Notes: generated from the sequence alone by a model not told the origin. 52,198 bases of DNA from an uncultured Bacilli bacterium (GCA_947627685.1 CANQWZ010000001.1:1-52198); one strand, 5' to 3'; shown: positions 1-8,816, counted from the first letter of the stretch. Numbers and translations are program-made.

Positions 1-71
1 CTATAGCCAAGCGGTAAGGCAACGGACTTTGACTCCGTCATTCGATAGTTCGAATCTATCTAGCCCTACCA
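1..71 (+). tRNA. tRNA-Gln (TTG anticodon), 5' end cut off
   Basis: The anticodon arm is ACGGA-loop-TCCGT with loop CTTTGAC, giving anticodon TTG (reads CAA, Gln). The T arm is GATAG/CTATC with loop TTCGAAT. The 3' acceptor strand TAGCCCT is followed by A and an encoded CCA ending at 71. The matching 5' acceptor strand should be AGGGCTA; only its last three bases (CTA) are in the window, so about four bases are missing. A T6 run starts two bases after the CCA. Confidence 0.93.
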
Positions 72-86
72 TTTTTTATAGAATTA

Positions 87-130
87 GATTGATGAATTCG
101 TGCTTTGTATGAACTTTCAATCTTTTTTTT
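87..130 (+). terminator. terminator-like hairpin, repeat copy 1
   Basis: Outer stem GATTGA/TCAATC with an inner TTCGT/ATGAA stem (one G-T pair), followed by eight T at 123-130. It lies directly downstream of the tRNA. Confidence 0.7.
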
Positions 131-186
131 ATGCTTTTATAGCATATCAACTGTAAAACTTCAGGTAATAAAAAAAAGAATAGTTG

Positions 187-229
187 GATTGATGAATTCA
201 TGCTTTGTATGAACTTTCAATCTTTTTTT
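187..229 (+). terminator. terminator-like hairpin, repeat copy 2
   Basis: The same stem as copy 1, with inner TTCAT/ATGAA fully paired, followed by T7 at 223-229. The A run just upstream of the stem would give a T-rich tail on the opposite strand, so it may act in both directions. Confidence 0.65.
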
Positions 230-285
230 ATACTTTTATAGCATATCAACTGTAAAACTTCAGGTAATAAAAAAAAGAATAGTTG

Positions 286-328
286 GATTGATGAATTCAT
301 GCTTTGTATGAACTTTCAATCTTTTTTT
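286..328 (+). terminator. terminator-like hairpin, repeat copy 3
   Basis: Same stem as copy 2, with T7 at 322-328. It lies 47 bases upstream of the -35 of the next promoter, so it separates the tRNA transcript from the following gene. Confidence 0.65.
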
Positions 329-374
329 ATACTTTTATAGCATATCATGTGTAAAACTTAAGATAATAAATAAT

Positions 375-403
375 TTGCTAAAAGAGAATAGTTGTGCTAT
401 AAT
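375..403 (+). promoter_or_regulatory. promoter of the DUF1700/DUF4097-type gene
   Basis: TTGCTA (375-380), 17-base spacer, TATAAT (398-403), preceded by TG-C, so an extended -10. It overlaps the longest possible reading of the downstream frame and therefore rules out a start at 375. Confidence 0.8.
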
Positions 404-431
404 GATAAGTAATCATAAAGGATGTAATAAT

Positions 432-2351
432 ATGAGTAAAATAGATGATTTTTTATTTGAATTAGAAGATGAACTACGCTTTTTGAAGAAAAAAGATGCT
501 AACGAAATACTTAAATATTATCGTAATCGTATAAATATAGCTACCGACTATGGTGAAAAAGAAGAGCATATAATTGCTACAATGCCAACACCTAAAAAAA
601 TAGCTGATGAAATTTATAAATCTAAAGGTGTAAACTATTTAGAAAAAAGAACTAAACAAATACGTATAAAGCAAATATTTAATGCGATCTTTTCTACTAT
701 TTTATTAATAATGATTGCACTTGCTTTAATAAGTATTTTAGCCATTATGGTAGTTGCTAGTATCAAGCTAATTAATTTAATGATTTTATCATTTAAAATG
801 ATTGCGTTACTCGATACGATATCACTTGTTTTATTTATTATTTGTTATATATGTATTATTCTTATTGCTATGATATATGTATTCGATTTATTTTATATCA
901 TTGGTACGCATTTTTTAGCTAATATTTTAAATACACTTAAAAAGGACAAAAAAGAATATAAATTCATGAATTTTACTTTAAGTGGAAGTATTGGGCATAT
1001 TACTAAGAAAAAAAGGTTTCTTGTTTTTATGTTAGTAGGTTTTGTAGGAGGATTAATTGTTAGTGGTGTATTTAATTTTACAAATAAGGGATATATATAT
1101 CGTTCAATAAATGATGAAGTACAAATTAATAAAACCCTAAATGTTTCAGGTGGTACTAATAAAATAAAGATTTTAGAAAGCAGTGCTTTGATTAAATTTG
1201 TCCAAGATGATAATCTTGGTAATATTGTAATTAGTTATGGAACCGAATTTAATGCAAACCTAAATTATCATTATGAGGGTACAACTTTAATAATTGAACC
1301 AATTAAAACAACGACATATGATTTTTTGGGTTTATTAGATGAACCACTTCCTAGTATGCAAATTGCTATACCATTAAATTATAATCTTGAAGATATCGAA
1401 GTAGCTCTTAATGATGGTATTTTGGATATTGCTAATATCACAAAGCGTTTCAATGTCAAAATTACCGGTACTAGTTCAACTATTGCGTTAACAAAAAATA
1501 ATATTAACACTTTAGAAATAGAAGGATATCGGCTTGATTTTAATAATCAAGAAAACAATATAAATTATGCTAAAATTACCATGGATAGCGGCAACTACTG
1601 GGCTGATCAAGATATATGTAATGAATTAGAAATTGATAATCATACAGGTAGATTTATTTTTCAAAATAGCACTAGTCAAAAAATTACTATGAATGCTAAT
1701 GCCTCACAAAATGCTTTTGATAAAGCTAATATTGGTAGGATATCTTTTGCTTCCCAAAACGCGGAAAGTTATTTTAGAGATGTTGTTTTTGAAAAAGAGG
1801 TTAGCCTATCTTCTAGAGGGGCATCTAAGATTACTATTGAAAGAGTAGTTGTTTTAGAAGATATTAGCTTAAGTGTTGCAAGTGGTACTATCAAAACCGA
1901 ATATATGAAGGCTAAACAGATAAATTTAGATTTAAAGCAAGGCGTAATTACTTTAGATAGCATTGGTAAAGATATTACAACAAGTGGTGAAAATACTTAT
2001 TTTAATAATTATAATGCCTATAATATTGAAAGCAAGCTAAGTATTACATCTAATAAAGGTGATATAGCACTTACTAATATAATAATAAATCAATTAAGTG
2101 GCACCTTAAATGAGGGGCGGTTAGAAATTAGTTATTCTAATATTTTAACAACTAGTTTAGAAGAAAATAATGTTACAATTAGTATTAATGATTTAGATGG
2201 TAGTAATTTTGATTTAAACGTAAATAAAGGTAATATTTATTTTTATAATGATCATATAGATAGTAATATCATAGTAAAAATAACTGGCAATAAGCTTTCA
2301 GCTAATTTATCAATTGATAAAAAGATTAACCAAGTAGAAGATGAGGAATAA
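432..2351 (+). CDS. membrane protein with N-terminal DUF1700 (HAAS)-like and C-terminal DUF4097-like domains
   Basis: The product is 639 residues. The first ~65 residues resemble the HAAS/DUF1700 domain (acidic, helical, with a typical LEDELRFLKKKDANEIL-like run). Hydrophobic helices follow at about residues 80-120, 130-170 and 200-220. The remaining ~400 residues are short beta-rich repeats full of Asn, Ile and Thr, like the DUF4097 putative-adhesin beta-helix. The frame is open from 375, but the promoter lies inside that stretch; ATG 432 has AAAGGAT at 417-423 and is the likely start. DUF1700 genes usually sit beside a PadR regulator, which is not seen here. The function is unknown; roles in envelope-stress sensing or surface structure are only inference. 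It is 23 bases from glyA and may share its transcript. Confidence 0.8.
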   Translation: MSKIDDFLFELEDELRFLKKKDANEILKYYRNRINIATDYGEKEEHIIATMPTPKKIADEIYKSKGVNYLEKRTKQIRIKQIFNAIFSTILLIMIALALISILAIMVVASIKLINLMILSFKMIALLDTISLVLFIICYICIILIAMIYVFDLFYIIGTHFLANILNTLKKDKKEYKFMNFTLSGSIGHITKKKRFLVFMLVGFVGGLIVSGVFNFTNKGYIYRSINDEVQINKTLNVSGGTNKIKILESSALIKFVQDDNLGNIVISYGTEFNANLNYHYEGTTLIIEPIKTTTYDFLGLLDEPLPSMQIAIPLNYNLEDIEVALNDGILDIANITKRFNVKITGTSSTIALTKNNINTLEIEGYRLDFNNQENNINYAKITMDSGNYWADQDICNELEIDNHTGRFIFQNSTSQKITMNANASQNAFDKANIGRISFASQNAESYFRDVVFEKEVSLSSRGASKITIERVVVLEDISLSVASGTIKTEYMKAKQINLDLKQGVITLDSIGKDITTSGENTYFNNYNAYNIESKLSITSNKGDIALTNIIINQLSGTLNEGRLEISYSNILTTSLEENNVTISINDLDGSNFDLNVNKGNIYFYNDHIDSNIIVKITGNKLSANLSIDKKINQVEDEE

Positions 2352-2374
2352 AAAAATGCATAAAGGAGAAGAAA

Positions 2375-3610
2375 ATGTTAAAAGATAAAGATCAAGAAAT
2401 TTATGATGCTATATGTCTTGAAAGCAAAAGGCAAGAAGAACATTTAGAGTTAATAGCTTCGGAAAATTATGTATCTAGTGAGGTTTTAGAAGCGGCAGGA
2501 TCAATTCTTACTAATAAATACGCCGAAGGTTACCCCGGTCACCGATATTATGGGGGATGTCAATATGTTGATATGGTTGAAAGCCTTGCTAAAGAAAGGC
2601 TTAAAAAGCTCTTTGATGCTAAATATGTTAATGTTCAACCTCATTCAGGATCACAAGCTAATATGGCCGCATACCGTAGCTTGCTTGAAGCAGGCGATAC
2701 CGTTTTAGGTCTTGCTTTAGATCATGGTGGACACTTAACTCATGGTCATACACTTAGTTTTTCAGGTCAAGATTATCATTTTATTTCTTATCATTTAAAT
2801 AGTGATGGCTTCATTGATTATGATGAAGTAGAACGCCTTGCGAAAACGTATCATCCTAAATTAATTGTTACGGGGGCTAGTGCCTATCCTAGGGCAATTG
2901 ATTTTAAAAAATTTAGCCAAATTGCTAAAGATAGTGGCGCCTATTTAATGGTGGATATGGCTCATATTGCGGGACTTGTCGCAGCCGGCTTACATGAAAA
3001 TCCGGTTTTATATGCTGATGTTGTAACATCAACAACGCATAAAACTTTAAGAGGTCCAAGGGGCGGTATCATCCTTACTAATAACGAAGAAATTGCTAAA
3101 AAAATTGATCGTAATTTATTTCCTGGCATCCAAGGTGGTCCGCTTATGCATATTATTGCTGCGAAAGCCGTGTGTTTTAAAGAAGCTTTAACTGAAGAAT
3201 TTAAAGATTATCAAAAACAAGTTGTAAAAAACGCCTCAGCGCTTGCTAAAAAATTAATAGACCTTGGTTATAAACTAGTTAGTGGCGGAACTGATAATCA
3301 TTTAATTTTAGTAGATGTCAAAGCATCTGTTGGCCTAACTGGCAAAAAAGCCGAAGTGCTTTTAGGAAGCGTTAATATTACTTGTAATAAAAATACGATA
3401 CCAAATGATTCAGAAAAACCTATGATTACAAGTGGTATTCGGATTGGAACTCCAGCTATTACAACTAGGGGTATGGGTGAAAAAGAAGCTATAAAAATAG
3501 CTATTTTAATGGATAAGGTTTTGCGCAACCCTGATGATGAAATGCTAAAAAGAAGCGTTAAAGCAGATGTTTTAAAGTTAACTAAAGAATTTCCAATTTT
3601 CACAATATAA
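2375..3610 (+). CDS. glyA: serine hydroxymethyltransferase
   Basis: This PLP enzyme converts serine plus tetrahydrofolate to glycine plus 5,10-methylene-THF, supplying one-carbon units in the cytoplasm. The product is 411 residues, normal for bacterial GlyA. Family landmarks are LIASENYVS near residue 30, the NKYAEGYPGHRYYGG block near residue 50, VQPHSGSQAN near residue 95, VDMAHIAGLVAAG near residue 195, and STTHKTLRGPRGG near residue 222 with the PLP-binding Lys. The start has a strong AAAGGAG site at 2361-2367. No terminator separates it from the upstream gene. The following 50 bases carry the trkA promoter. Confidence 0.97.
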   Translation: MLKDKDQEIYDAICLESKRQEEHLELIASENYVSSEVLEAAGSILTNKYAEGYPGHRYYGGCQYVDMVESLAKERLKKLFDAKYVNVQPHSGSQANMAAYRSLLEAGDTVLGLALDHGGHLTHGHTLSFSGQDYHFISYHLNSDGFIDYDEVERLAKTYHPKLIVTGASAYPRAIDFKKFSQIAKDSGAYLMVDMAHIAGLVAAGLHENPVLYADVVTSTTHKTLRGPRGGIILTNNEEIAKKIDRNLFPGIQGGPLMHIIAAKAVCFKEALTEEFKDYQKQVVKNASALAKKLIDLGYKLVSGGTDNHLILVDVKASVGLTGKKAEVLLGSVNITCNKNTIPNDSEKPMITSGIRIGTPAITTRGMGEKEAIKIAILMDKVLRNPDDEMLKRSVKADVLKLTKEFPIFTI

Positions 3611-3613
3611 AAA

Positions 3614-3642
3614 TTGACATCAAAAAGTCAGTATGATATAAT
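3614..3642 (+). promoter_or_regulatory. consensus promoter of the trkA operon
   Basis: TTGACA (3614-3619), 17-base spacer, TATAAT (3637-3642) with TG-A in front. All consensus positions match, and this is the strongest promoter in the window. The predicted transcript start is near 3649. Confidence 0.88.
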
Positions 3643-3655
3643 ATATATAATTAAT

Positions 3656-3678
3656 ACTCTAGTATTACTAGAGTTTTT
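3656..3678 (+). promoter_or_regulatory. perfect palindrome with T run in the trkA leader (operator or attenuator)
   Basis: ACTCTAGT-ATT-ACTAGAGT is a perfect 8-bp inverted repeat (3656-3674) followed by TTTT. It lies between the predicted transcript start and the trkA ATG at 3699. It could terminate glyA, attenuate trkA, or bind a dimeric repressor just downstream of the promoter. Confidence 0.6.
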
Positions 3679-3698
3679 ATTATTCTGCGAGGTAAAAA

Positions 3699-5054
3699 AT
3701 GAAAATAGTCGTAATCGGTTGTGGCACTATAGGAAAGACTATTGTAGAATATGCTAGCAAAGAAGGACATAGCGTAATCATAATTGATGATAATAAAAAA
3801 AATGTTGAAGAACTCATTGAAAAATTTGATATTATGGGTGTAGTAGGTAATGGCGCAAGTTTAGATATTCAAGAAGAAGCTACCGTCAAAAATGCTGACT
3901 TAGTAATTGCTGTAACACCAAGTGATGAAATTAATATTTTAGCTACTATGGTAGCTAAAAAATTGGGTGCTCCTTCTACTATTGCTAGAGTTAGAAGCCC
4001 CCAATATTTAAAACAAATCGAACTAATGAAAGAAGACTTAGGCCTTTCAATGGTTGTTAATCCTGAAAGGGAAACGGCCGATGAAATTGTTAAAATGATT
4101 AATTTACCATCTTTGTTAAAAAGTGAAAATTTTGCGAAAGGCAAAGTTAATCTATTCGAAATATTAGTAGAAGATGGCAATCCTTTAATTGGTGAAACCC
4201 TCATTTCCATGAGTAAAAAAATCAAAACTAAAGTCTTAATATGCGCTGTTCAAAGATCAGAACAAGTAATCATTCCTAGTGGTAACTTTATGATTGAAAA
4301 AGGAGACAGATTAAATATAACGGCCGATGAAAATAGTGTAAATGACTTTTTAGCTGAACTTGGTCTAATCAAAACGCCGCTTAAAAATATTATGATTATC
4401 GGTGGCGGTATTATTGGATATTATCTAGCTAATGATTTAGCCAATAAAAAATATCGCGTAAAATTAATAGAATCAGATCCTAAACGAGCAGAAGAACTTG
4501 CAGAATTATTACCTAAAGTAACAATTATTTTAGGAGATGGTACCGATCAAGAATTGTTAGTAGAAGAAGGTATTGATAAAGCTGATGCATGTGTTGCACT
4601 TACTAACATTGATGAAGAAAATATAATTGTTTCCATGTATGCTAGACGTTTGAAATTGAAAAAGGTTATTGCTAAAGTCAAAAGGAGTAGTTTTTTAGGT
4701 ATGGTTGATAGCCTTGGTGTTGCAAGTTTAGTATCCCCTAAAGATATTGCCTCAAGTAGAGTTGTAAGTTATATTAGAGCCCTATCTAATACTAAAGGTA
4801 GTAATGTTGTTACATTATATAAACTTGTAAATAATAGCGTTGAAGCCCTTGAATTTTATGCTAAGAAAAAGAAAAGATTTTTTGATAAGCCACTAAAAGA
4901 TTTATCAATTAAAGAAAATTGTTTAATTGCTTGTATTATTAGAGATGGCAGTGTAATAATTCCTAATGGTAATGACTGTATAAAATTAAATGATAGTGTA
5001 ATTGTTGTTACTACTCATCAACAATTCGATGATTTAATGGATGCTTTTAATTAG
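3699..5054 (+). CDS. trkA: Trk potassium uptake regulatory subunit TrkA
   Basis: This cytoplasmic NAD(H)-binding gating subunit of a Trk/Ktr K+ channel has 451 residues, the double-length TrkA form with two RCK_N/RCK_C pairs. The first Rossmann motif is VVIGCGTIG at residues 3-11, with acidic IDD at the end of strand 2. The second is IMIIGGGIIG near residue 231, ending in IESD. RCK_C-like segments lie at about 140-220 and 370-450. It starts with AGGTAAAAA just upstream of the ATG. trkH follows after 9 bases, so the two subunits are co-transcribed from the consensus promoter at 3614-3642. Confidence 0.95.
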   Translation: MKIVVIGCGTIGKTIVEYASKEGHSVIIIDDNKKNVEELIEKFDIMGVVGNGASLDIQEEATVKNADLVIAVTPSDEINILATMVAKKLGAPSTIARVRSPQYLKQIELMKEDLGLSMVVNPERETADEIVKMINLPSLLKSENFAKGKVNLFEILVEDGNPLIGETLISMSKKIKTKVLICAVQRSEQVIIPSGNFMIEKGDRLNITADENSVNDFLAELGLIKTPLKNIMIIGGGIIGYYLANDLANKKYRVKLIESDPKRAEELAELLPKVTIILGDGTDQELLVEEGIDKADACVALTNIDEENIIVSMYARRLKLKKVIAKVKRSSFLGMVDSLGVASLVSPKDIASSRVVSYIRALSNTKGSNVVTLYKLVNNSVEALEFYAKKKKRFFDKPLKDLSIKENCLIACIIRDGSVIIPNGNDCIKLNDSVIVVTTHQQFDDLMDAFN

Positions 5055-5063
5055 GTAAGTTTT

Positions 5064-6590
5064 ATGAATCATAAAGTCATTGGCAAAATTATTGGTAAGA
5101 TCATGATTCTTGAAGGAATTATGATGCTTGCACCACTTCTTGTAGCTATTATATATAAAGAATCTTATTTATATATATTATCATTTGCTATCCCTAGTGC
5201 TTTATTAATAATAGCAGGAGGTCTTTTACAACTATTAAAACCATCTAGGAGTAGTCTTTATCAAAAAGAAGGTTTTGCAATTTGTGCTATTGTTTGGATT
5301 GTTATGACTATTTTTGGGGCATTACCTTTTGTTATTAATCGTGATATTCCCAATTATATTGATGCTGTATTTGAAACCATGTCGGGTTTTACAACCACTG
5401 GTGCTAGTATTGTAAAAGATGTTACCGTTTTGAGTCATAGTAGTTTATTTTGGCGAAGTTTTACACACTGGATAGGTGGCATGGGAATATTAGTATTTAT
5501 TCTTATTTTTATACCTGAAAGTAATGATGGTTCTTCACTCCATTTGTTAAAGGCCGAAAGCCCAGGGCCAAGTGTTGGTAAGCTTGCCACTAAAATGAAA
5601 ATGACAACGCGTATACTTTATTTAATATATTTAGGATTAACCATTCTTGAAGTTGTTTTATTACTGCTTACTCCTAAAAATATTGTTGATGGTAAAGTAT
5701 ATAAAATGAACTTATTTGAAAGTTTGTTAGCATCTTTTGGTAGTGCAGGTACAGGGGGCTTTGGTTTTGTTAGTAATAGCATGGAATTTTATAGTCCCGC
5801 AACACAATATATTATTGCTACCTTTTTGATTATTTTTGGCGTTAATTTTAGTCTTTATTATTTAATATTAATTGGCAAAGTCAAAGAAGTATTTAAAAGT
5901 GAAGAATTTAAAACATATTTGATCATCATTTTTTTAGCTGTTGTGGTTATAACCTTTAACATTGTAGGTAAAATTAATAGTTTTGCGACACTTGAAAAAT
6001 CCTTTAGAGATGCCTATTTCCAAGTCGCCTCCATTATGACAACGACTGGTTATACGACTGTCAATTATGATAAATGGCCTGAACTTTCCAAATTTATTAT
6101 TATATTACTAATGGTTGTTGGTGCGATGGCTGGTTCAACGGGTGGAGGCTTGAAAGTGTCAAGACTCGTAATGGCAGTTAAGGGTTGCTTTATTAAGATT
6201 AAAAAATTAATTAACCCAAGATATGTTGTTAAAAGTAAATTCGAAGGTAAAACTTTAGACGATAATATCACAAGTGATGTTTTTAGCTTTTTTGTAATGT
6301 ATTTTTTAATTGCCTTTATAGTTATTTTAATTTTATCAACTGATCCTGTTAATGGTAAAACGTTTATAATAGACAAAAAAGAAGTAACACATGGTTTTGT
6401 TTCTAATTTTACTGCCACCATCTCTTGCCTTTCTAATATTGGTCCAGGACTTGAGGCTGTAGGGCCATATGGATCATTTGCTGAATACAGTTTATTTTCT
6501 AAAATAATTTTAACTTTTACAATGCTAATTGGTAGACTTGAAATTTTACCCGTATTAATTTTATTTAATATTAGAACATGGAAAAAATAA
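5064..6590 (+). CDS. trkH: Trk-type potassium transporter, membrane subunit TrkH
   Basis: This integral membrane protein of 508 residues is the ion-conducting partner of TrkA. The four selectivity-filter segments of the fourfold pseudo-repeat are visible: TTTGAS (about residue 111), GTGGFG (about 230), TTTGYT (about 328) and SNIGPG (about 458). The conserved HWIGGMGILVF segment follows the first filter. Multiple hydrophobic helices fill the rest. It is immediately downstream of trkA, confirming the pair. The start has a modest AGGTAAG site. A cell-wall amidase gene follows after 13 bases in the same run. Confidence 0.96.
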   Translation: MNHKVIGKIIGKIMILEGIMMLAPLLVAIIYKESYLYILSFAIPSALLIIAGGLLQLLKPSRSSLYQKEGFAICAIVWIVMTIFGALPFVINRDIPNYIDAVFETMSGFTTTGASIVKDVTVLSHSSLFWRSFTHWIGGMGILVFILIFIPESNDGSSLHLLKAESPGPSVGKLATKMKMTTRILYLIYLGLTILEVVLLLLTPKNIVDGKVYKMNLFESLLASFGSAGTGGFGFVSNSMEFYSPATQYIIATFLIIFGVNFSLYYLILIGKVKEVFKSEEFKTYLIIIFLAVVVITFNIVGKINSFATLEKSFRDAYFQVASIMTTTGYTTVNYDKWPELSKFIIILLMVVGAMAGSTGGGLKVSRLVMAVKGCFIKIKKLINPRYVVKSKFEGKTLDDNITSDVFSFFVMYFLIAFIVILILSTDPVNGKTFIIDKKEVTHGFVSNFTATISCLSNIGPGLEAVGPYGSFAEYSLFSKIILTFTMLIGRLEILPVLILFNIRTWKK

Positions 6591-6603
6591 GAGGAAAAAG
6601 AAT

Positions 6604-7638
6604 ATGAATGAAGTTTTAGAATATTTTCAAAAAATTATTACAACGCCTTTTGCTAAAGATATAACAGTTTATGGCTATGAATTTAATTATCAACATCATT
6701 TAATAACTAGTCCCATCTTTTATCTTTTTGATGAATTAAATATTATTGAAAATATTGCGCCACTTAGTAATGAAAATAGAGATGGTAGGATTAGAGAGAA
6801 AAAATATATCGTCATTCATGATACTGGTGATACTACATCATATCGAGATGCTAAATACTGGAGTAATGTTGTTAAAACTGAGGATTATGAAAATAAGCCT
6901 TATAAAGCAAGTTTTCAATATGTTGTTTCTAATAAAGGTATTTATCATAATATCCCTGATGATGAAATTGCATATCATGCTGGTGATAGCACAAAATATG
7001 ACTATGCTTTATATGATACAGGTATTCTTGCAGCACCTAAAATGGATATCGATATAAAAGATGGCTATTACTATATTAATAATCAAAATACTATGATTAA
7101 GGCACCTTCAGCAGATAAAATTCTAACCAAGAAGGATTTTAATGATAATGGTATTTTGGTGGTTATTAAAAATGGTACTTATCATATAGGTGAAACTTAT
7201 TTTAATGAAACATACCAAAAAATTGCTAATCGTGGCGGTAATAATAATGGTATAGGCATTGAAATGTGCATTAATGAGGGTGAAAATATATATCTAAATT
7301 ATCAAATATTAGCTAAGCTTTGTGCCCAATTAATGGATCAAAACCACCTAGAAATTAAAGATATCTTACCACACCATTATTTTAGTGGCAAAGATTGTCC
7401 AATGACCATGCGAAAGAATCAGCTATGGGAACATTTCTTAAAATTAGTAGAAGTAGAATATCAAGTGTTAACTTTAAAAAAAGCCGGATATATCATTACT
7501 TTAGAACCAATAAGTACTAATATTACTAAGCAAGGTTTACTTAAAGATTTAAATAGCGAGATTAGATTCATCATTAAAACTAAAAAAGATAACGTTATAG
7601 ATTCTTATGAATACCATATCAAAAACACATCTTGCTAA
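6604..7638 (+). CDS. N-acetylmuramoyl-L-alanine amidase (amidase_2 / PGRP fold)
   Basis: The 344-residue protein is predicted to cut the amide bond between MurNAc and the stem peptide of peptidoglycan. The Zn site is recognisable: His in YIVIHDTGD (about residue 75), and His and Cys in LPHHYFSGKDCP (about residues 258-268). The block SFQYVVSNKGIYHNIPDDEIAYHAG is the usual family middle strand. NNNGIGIEMC is also typical. No signal peptide or membrane helix is visible at the N terminus, so export by the usual route is not supported; phage-like or lysis-released use is possible. The last ~50 residues lie outside the catalytic domain and I do not recognise them. Its 3' end overlaps the next gene by 32 bases. 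Confidence 0.88.
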   Translation: MNEVLEYFQKIITTPFAKDITVYGYEFNYQHHLITSPIFYLFDELNIIENIAPLSNENRDGRIREKKYIVIHDTGDTTSYRDAKYWSNVVKTEDYENKPYKASFQYVVSNKGIYHNIPDDEIAYHAGDSTKYDYALYDTGILAAPKMDIDIKDGYYYINNQNTMIKAPSADKILTKKDFNDNGILVVIKNGTYHIGETYFNETYQKIANRGGNNNGIGIEMCINEGENIYLNYQILAKLCAQLMDQNHLEIKDILPHHYFSGKDCPMTMRKNQLWEHFLKLVEVEYQVLTLKKAGYIITLEPISTNITKQGLLKDLNSEIRFIIKTKKDNVIDSYEYHIKNTSC

Positions 7639-8278
7639 ATATTTAAAAAATAATGGTAATTATACCAAAAGTGAAATTAAAACCTTGATCAAGCAAAAAA
7701 GGGTTCTTGTGAATAATACATATCAACCCTTATCATATATCGTTTCTGATGATGATGAAGTTTTGGTAGATGGTAAGAAAATTACTAAAGTTGATTATGT
7801 TTATTATCTTTATCATAAACCACTAGGAATAATTTGTACTAATAATACGAAAATAGATAACAATATCATTAGCCATCTTAACCTTGATAGAAGAGTGTTT
7901 TGTGTAGGCAGATTAGATAAAAATACGAGTGGTTTAATCCTTCTAACTAATGATGGTCTTTTTGCAAACAACCTAATAAATGCTACTAATCATATTGAAA
8001 AAGAATATGAAGTGGTTTTAAAAAAGCCTATTACAGATGAATTTATTACTAAAATGCAATCACAAATTACTTTGCGTGGTAAAAAAACGCTCCCCGCAAA
8101 ACTTAAAGTAATAAATAACTTTACCATACATGTCACAATAACTGAAGGTAAATATCATCAGATTAGAAGGCTTGTTATATATGCATCTAATTATATTGAA
8201 AGTTTAAAAAGAATTAGAATTGGCACATATCAACTTGATGATTTAAAAATAGATGAAATTAAACAAATAAAATTATAA
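7607..8278 (+). CDS. RsuA/RluB-family pseudouridine synthase (first copy)
   Basis: This enzyme isomerises a specific uridine of rRNA to pseudouridine. The product is 223 residues. An S4-like RNA-binding region lies at residues 1-60 (NTISKTHLAKYLKNN). The catalytic block FCVGRLDKNTSGLILLTND near residue 100 carries the essential Asp in GRLD. The C-terminal KYHQIRRL motif is near residue 185. No good Shine-Dalgarno site is visible before ATG 7607, and the gene starts inside the amidase gene, so translation is probably coupled. A second, better-conserved family member lies at 32975-33697. Target nucleotides cannot be assigned from sequence. Confidence 0.92.
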   Translation: MNTISKTHLAKYLKNNGNYTKSEIKTLIKQKRVLVNNTYQPLSYIVSDDDEVLVDGKKITKVDYVYYLYHKPLGIICTNNTKIDNNIISHLNLDRRVFCVGRLDKNTSGLILLTNDGLFANNLINATNHIEKEYEVVLKKPITDEFITKMQSQITLRGKKTLPAKLKVINNFTIHVTITEGKYHQIRRLVIYASNYIESLKRIRIGTYQLDDLKIDEIKQIKL

Positions 8279-8290
8279 GGAGGAAAAAAA

Positions 8291-8773
8291 GTGAAAAAAT
8301 TTAGAATTGTTTTGTTAATTATGGTTAGTATTTTAATGGTAACTTTTTGCACATCTTGTAAAGATAAAACAAAAGTTTTTGCTAAAGGTGGCATTACAGT
8401 TACGCTTACTGATAAATTCAAAGAGGTTGAAAGTGATGAATTTATCATATATTTAGAAAACAATGGTATATATTTTTCAGGTGAAAGCTTTGATAAAAGT
8501 GATACAAAATTAGAAAGCTTCACCAAAGATATTTTACAAAATAAAGAAGAAGCTACTAAAGTATATACATATACATTAGATAGCGAAACATTCCAATTTG
8601 CATACTATACAGTTAAAAGCGAGAAAAATGAAGATTTACTATATCGCTATATGTTAGTTACTAAAGAAGGTCAAGATAAATACTATGTAATGAATTTTTG
8701 GACCCTTAATAAAGATTTTGGAGAATATGAAGAACAGTTTTTTAACTGGGCTAAAACTATTAAAGTAGCATAA
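8291..8773 (+). CDS. small predicted lipoprotein of unknown function
   Basis: The product is 160 residues with a GTG start behind a strong AAGGAGG site (8278-8284). The N terminus MKKFRIVLLIMVSILMV is a signal peptide ending in FCTSC-K; Cys 24 is the likely lipidated residue, although Cys at -3 is not canonical. The mature part has alternating beta and amphipathic segments (GGITVTLTDKFKE at the start, EQFFNWAKTIKV at the end), resembling the small PsbP-like fold, but I cannot assign a family. It is the last gene of the trkA-trkH-amidase-rsuA run and is followed by a strong terminator. Confidence 0.75.
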   Translation: MKKFRIVLLIMVSILMVTFCTSCKDKTKVFAKGGITVTLTDKFKEVESDEFIIYLENNGIYFSGESFDKSDTKLESFTKDILQNKEEATKVYTYTLDSETFQFAYYTVKSEKNEDLLYRYMLVTKEGQDKYYVMNFWTLNKDFGEYEEQFFNWAKTIKVA

Positions 8774-8779
8774 AAAAAA

Positions 8780-8816
8780 CGTTGTTAACCACTTATATAG
8801 GTTAGCAACGTTTTTT
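8780..8816. terminator. bidirectional rho-independent terminator
   Basis: An 11-bp stem CGTTGTTAACC (8780-8790) pairs with GGTTAGCAACG (8800-8810), with one G-T pair, followed by T6. An A run on the other side serves the convergent dppA gene. Confidence 0.92.

Larger units (their letters stand above)
87..394. repeat. three tandem copies of a ~100-bp intergenic repeat
   Basis: Units begin at 87, 187 and 286 (periods 100 and 99). Copies 1 and 2 are almost identical. Copy 3 matches to about 347, then diverges, and matches again at GAATAGTTG (386-394). Each unit holds a hairpin with a T run, then a segment containing TTTTATAGCATATCA, then an A-rich tail. The third unit runs into the promoter of the next gene. 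This is the only stretch over 300 bases without a gene (72-431); I see nothing else in it. Confidence 0.92.

Noticed and set aside
87..394. CRISPR array
   Set aside because: There are only three units of about 100 bp with no short-repeat/variable-spacer pattern, and no cas genes nearby.
375..431. Start of the first gene at 375
   Set aside because: That stretch contains the -35, spacer and -10 of the promoter; ATG 432 has the ribosome site.
6746..7057. Plus-strand 103-codon frame inside the amidase gene
   Set aside because: It is out of frame with a well-conserved amidase domain and has no family resemblance.
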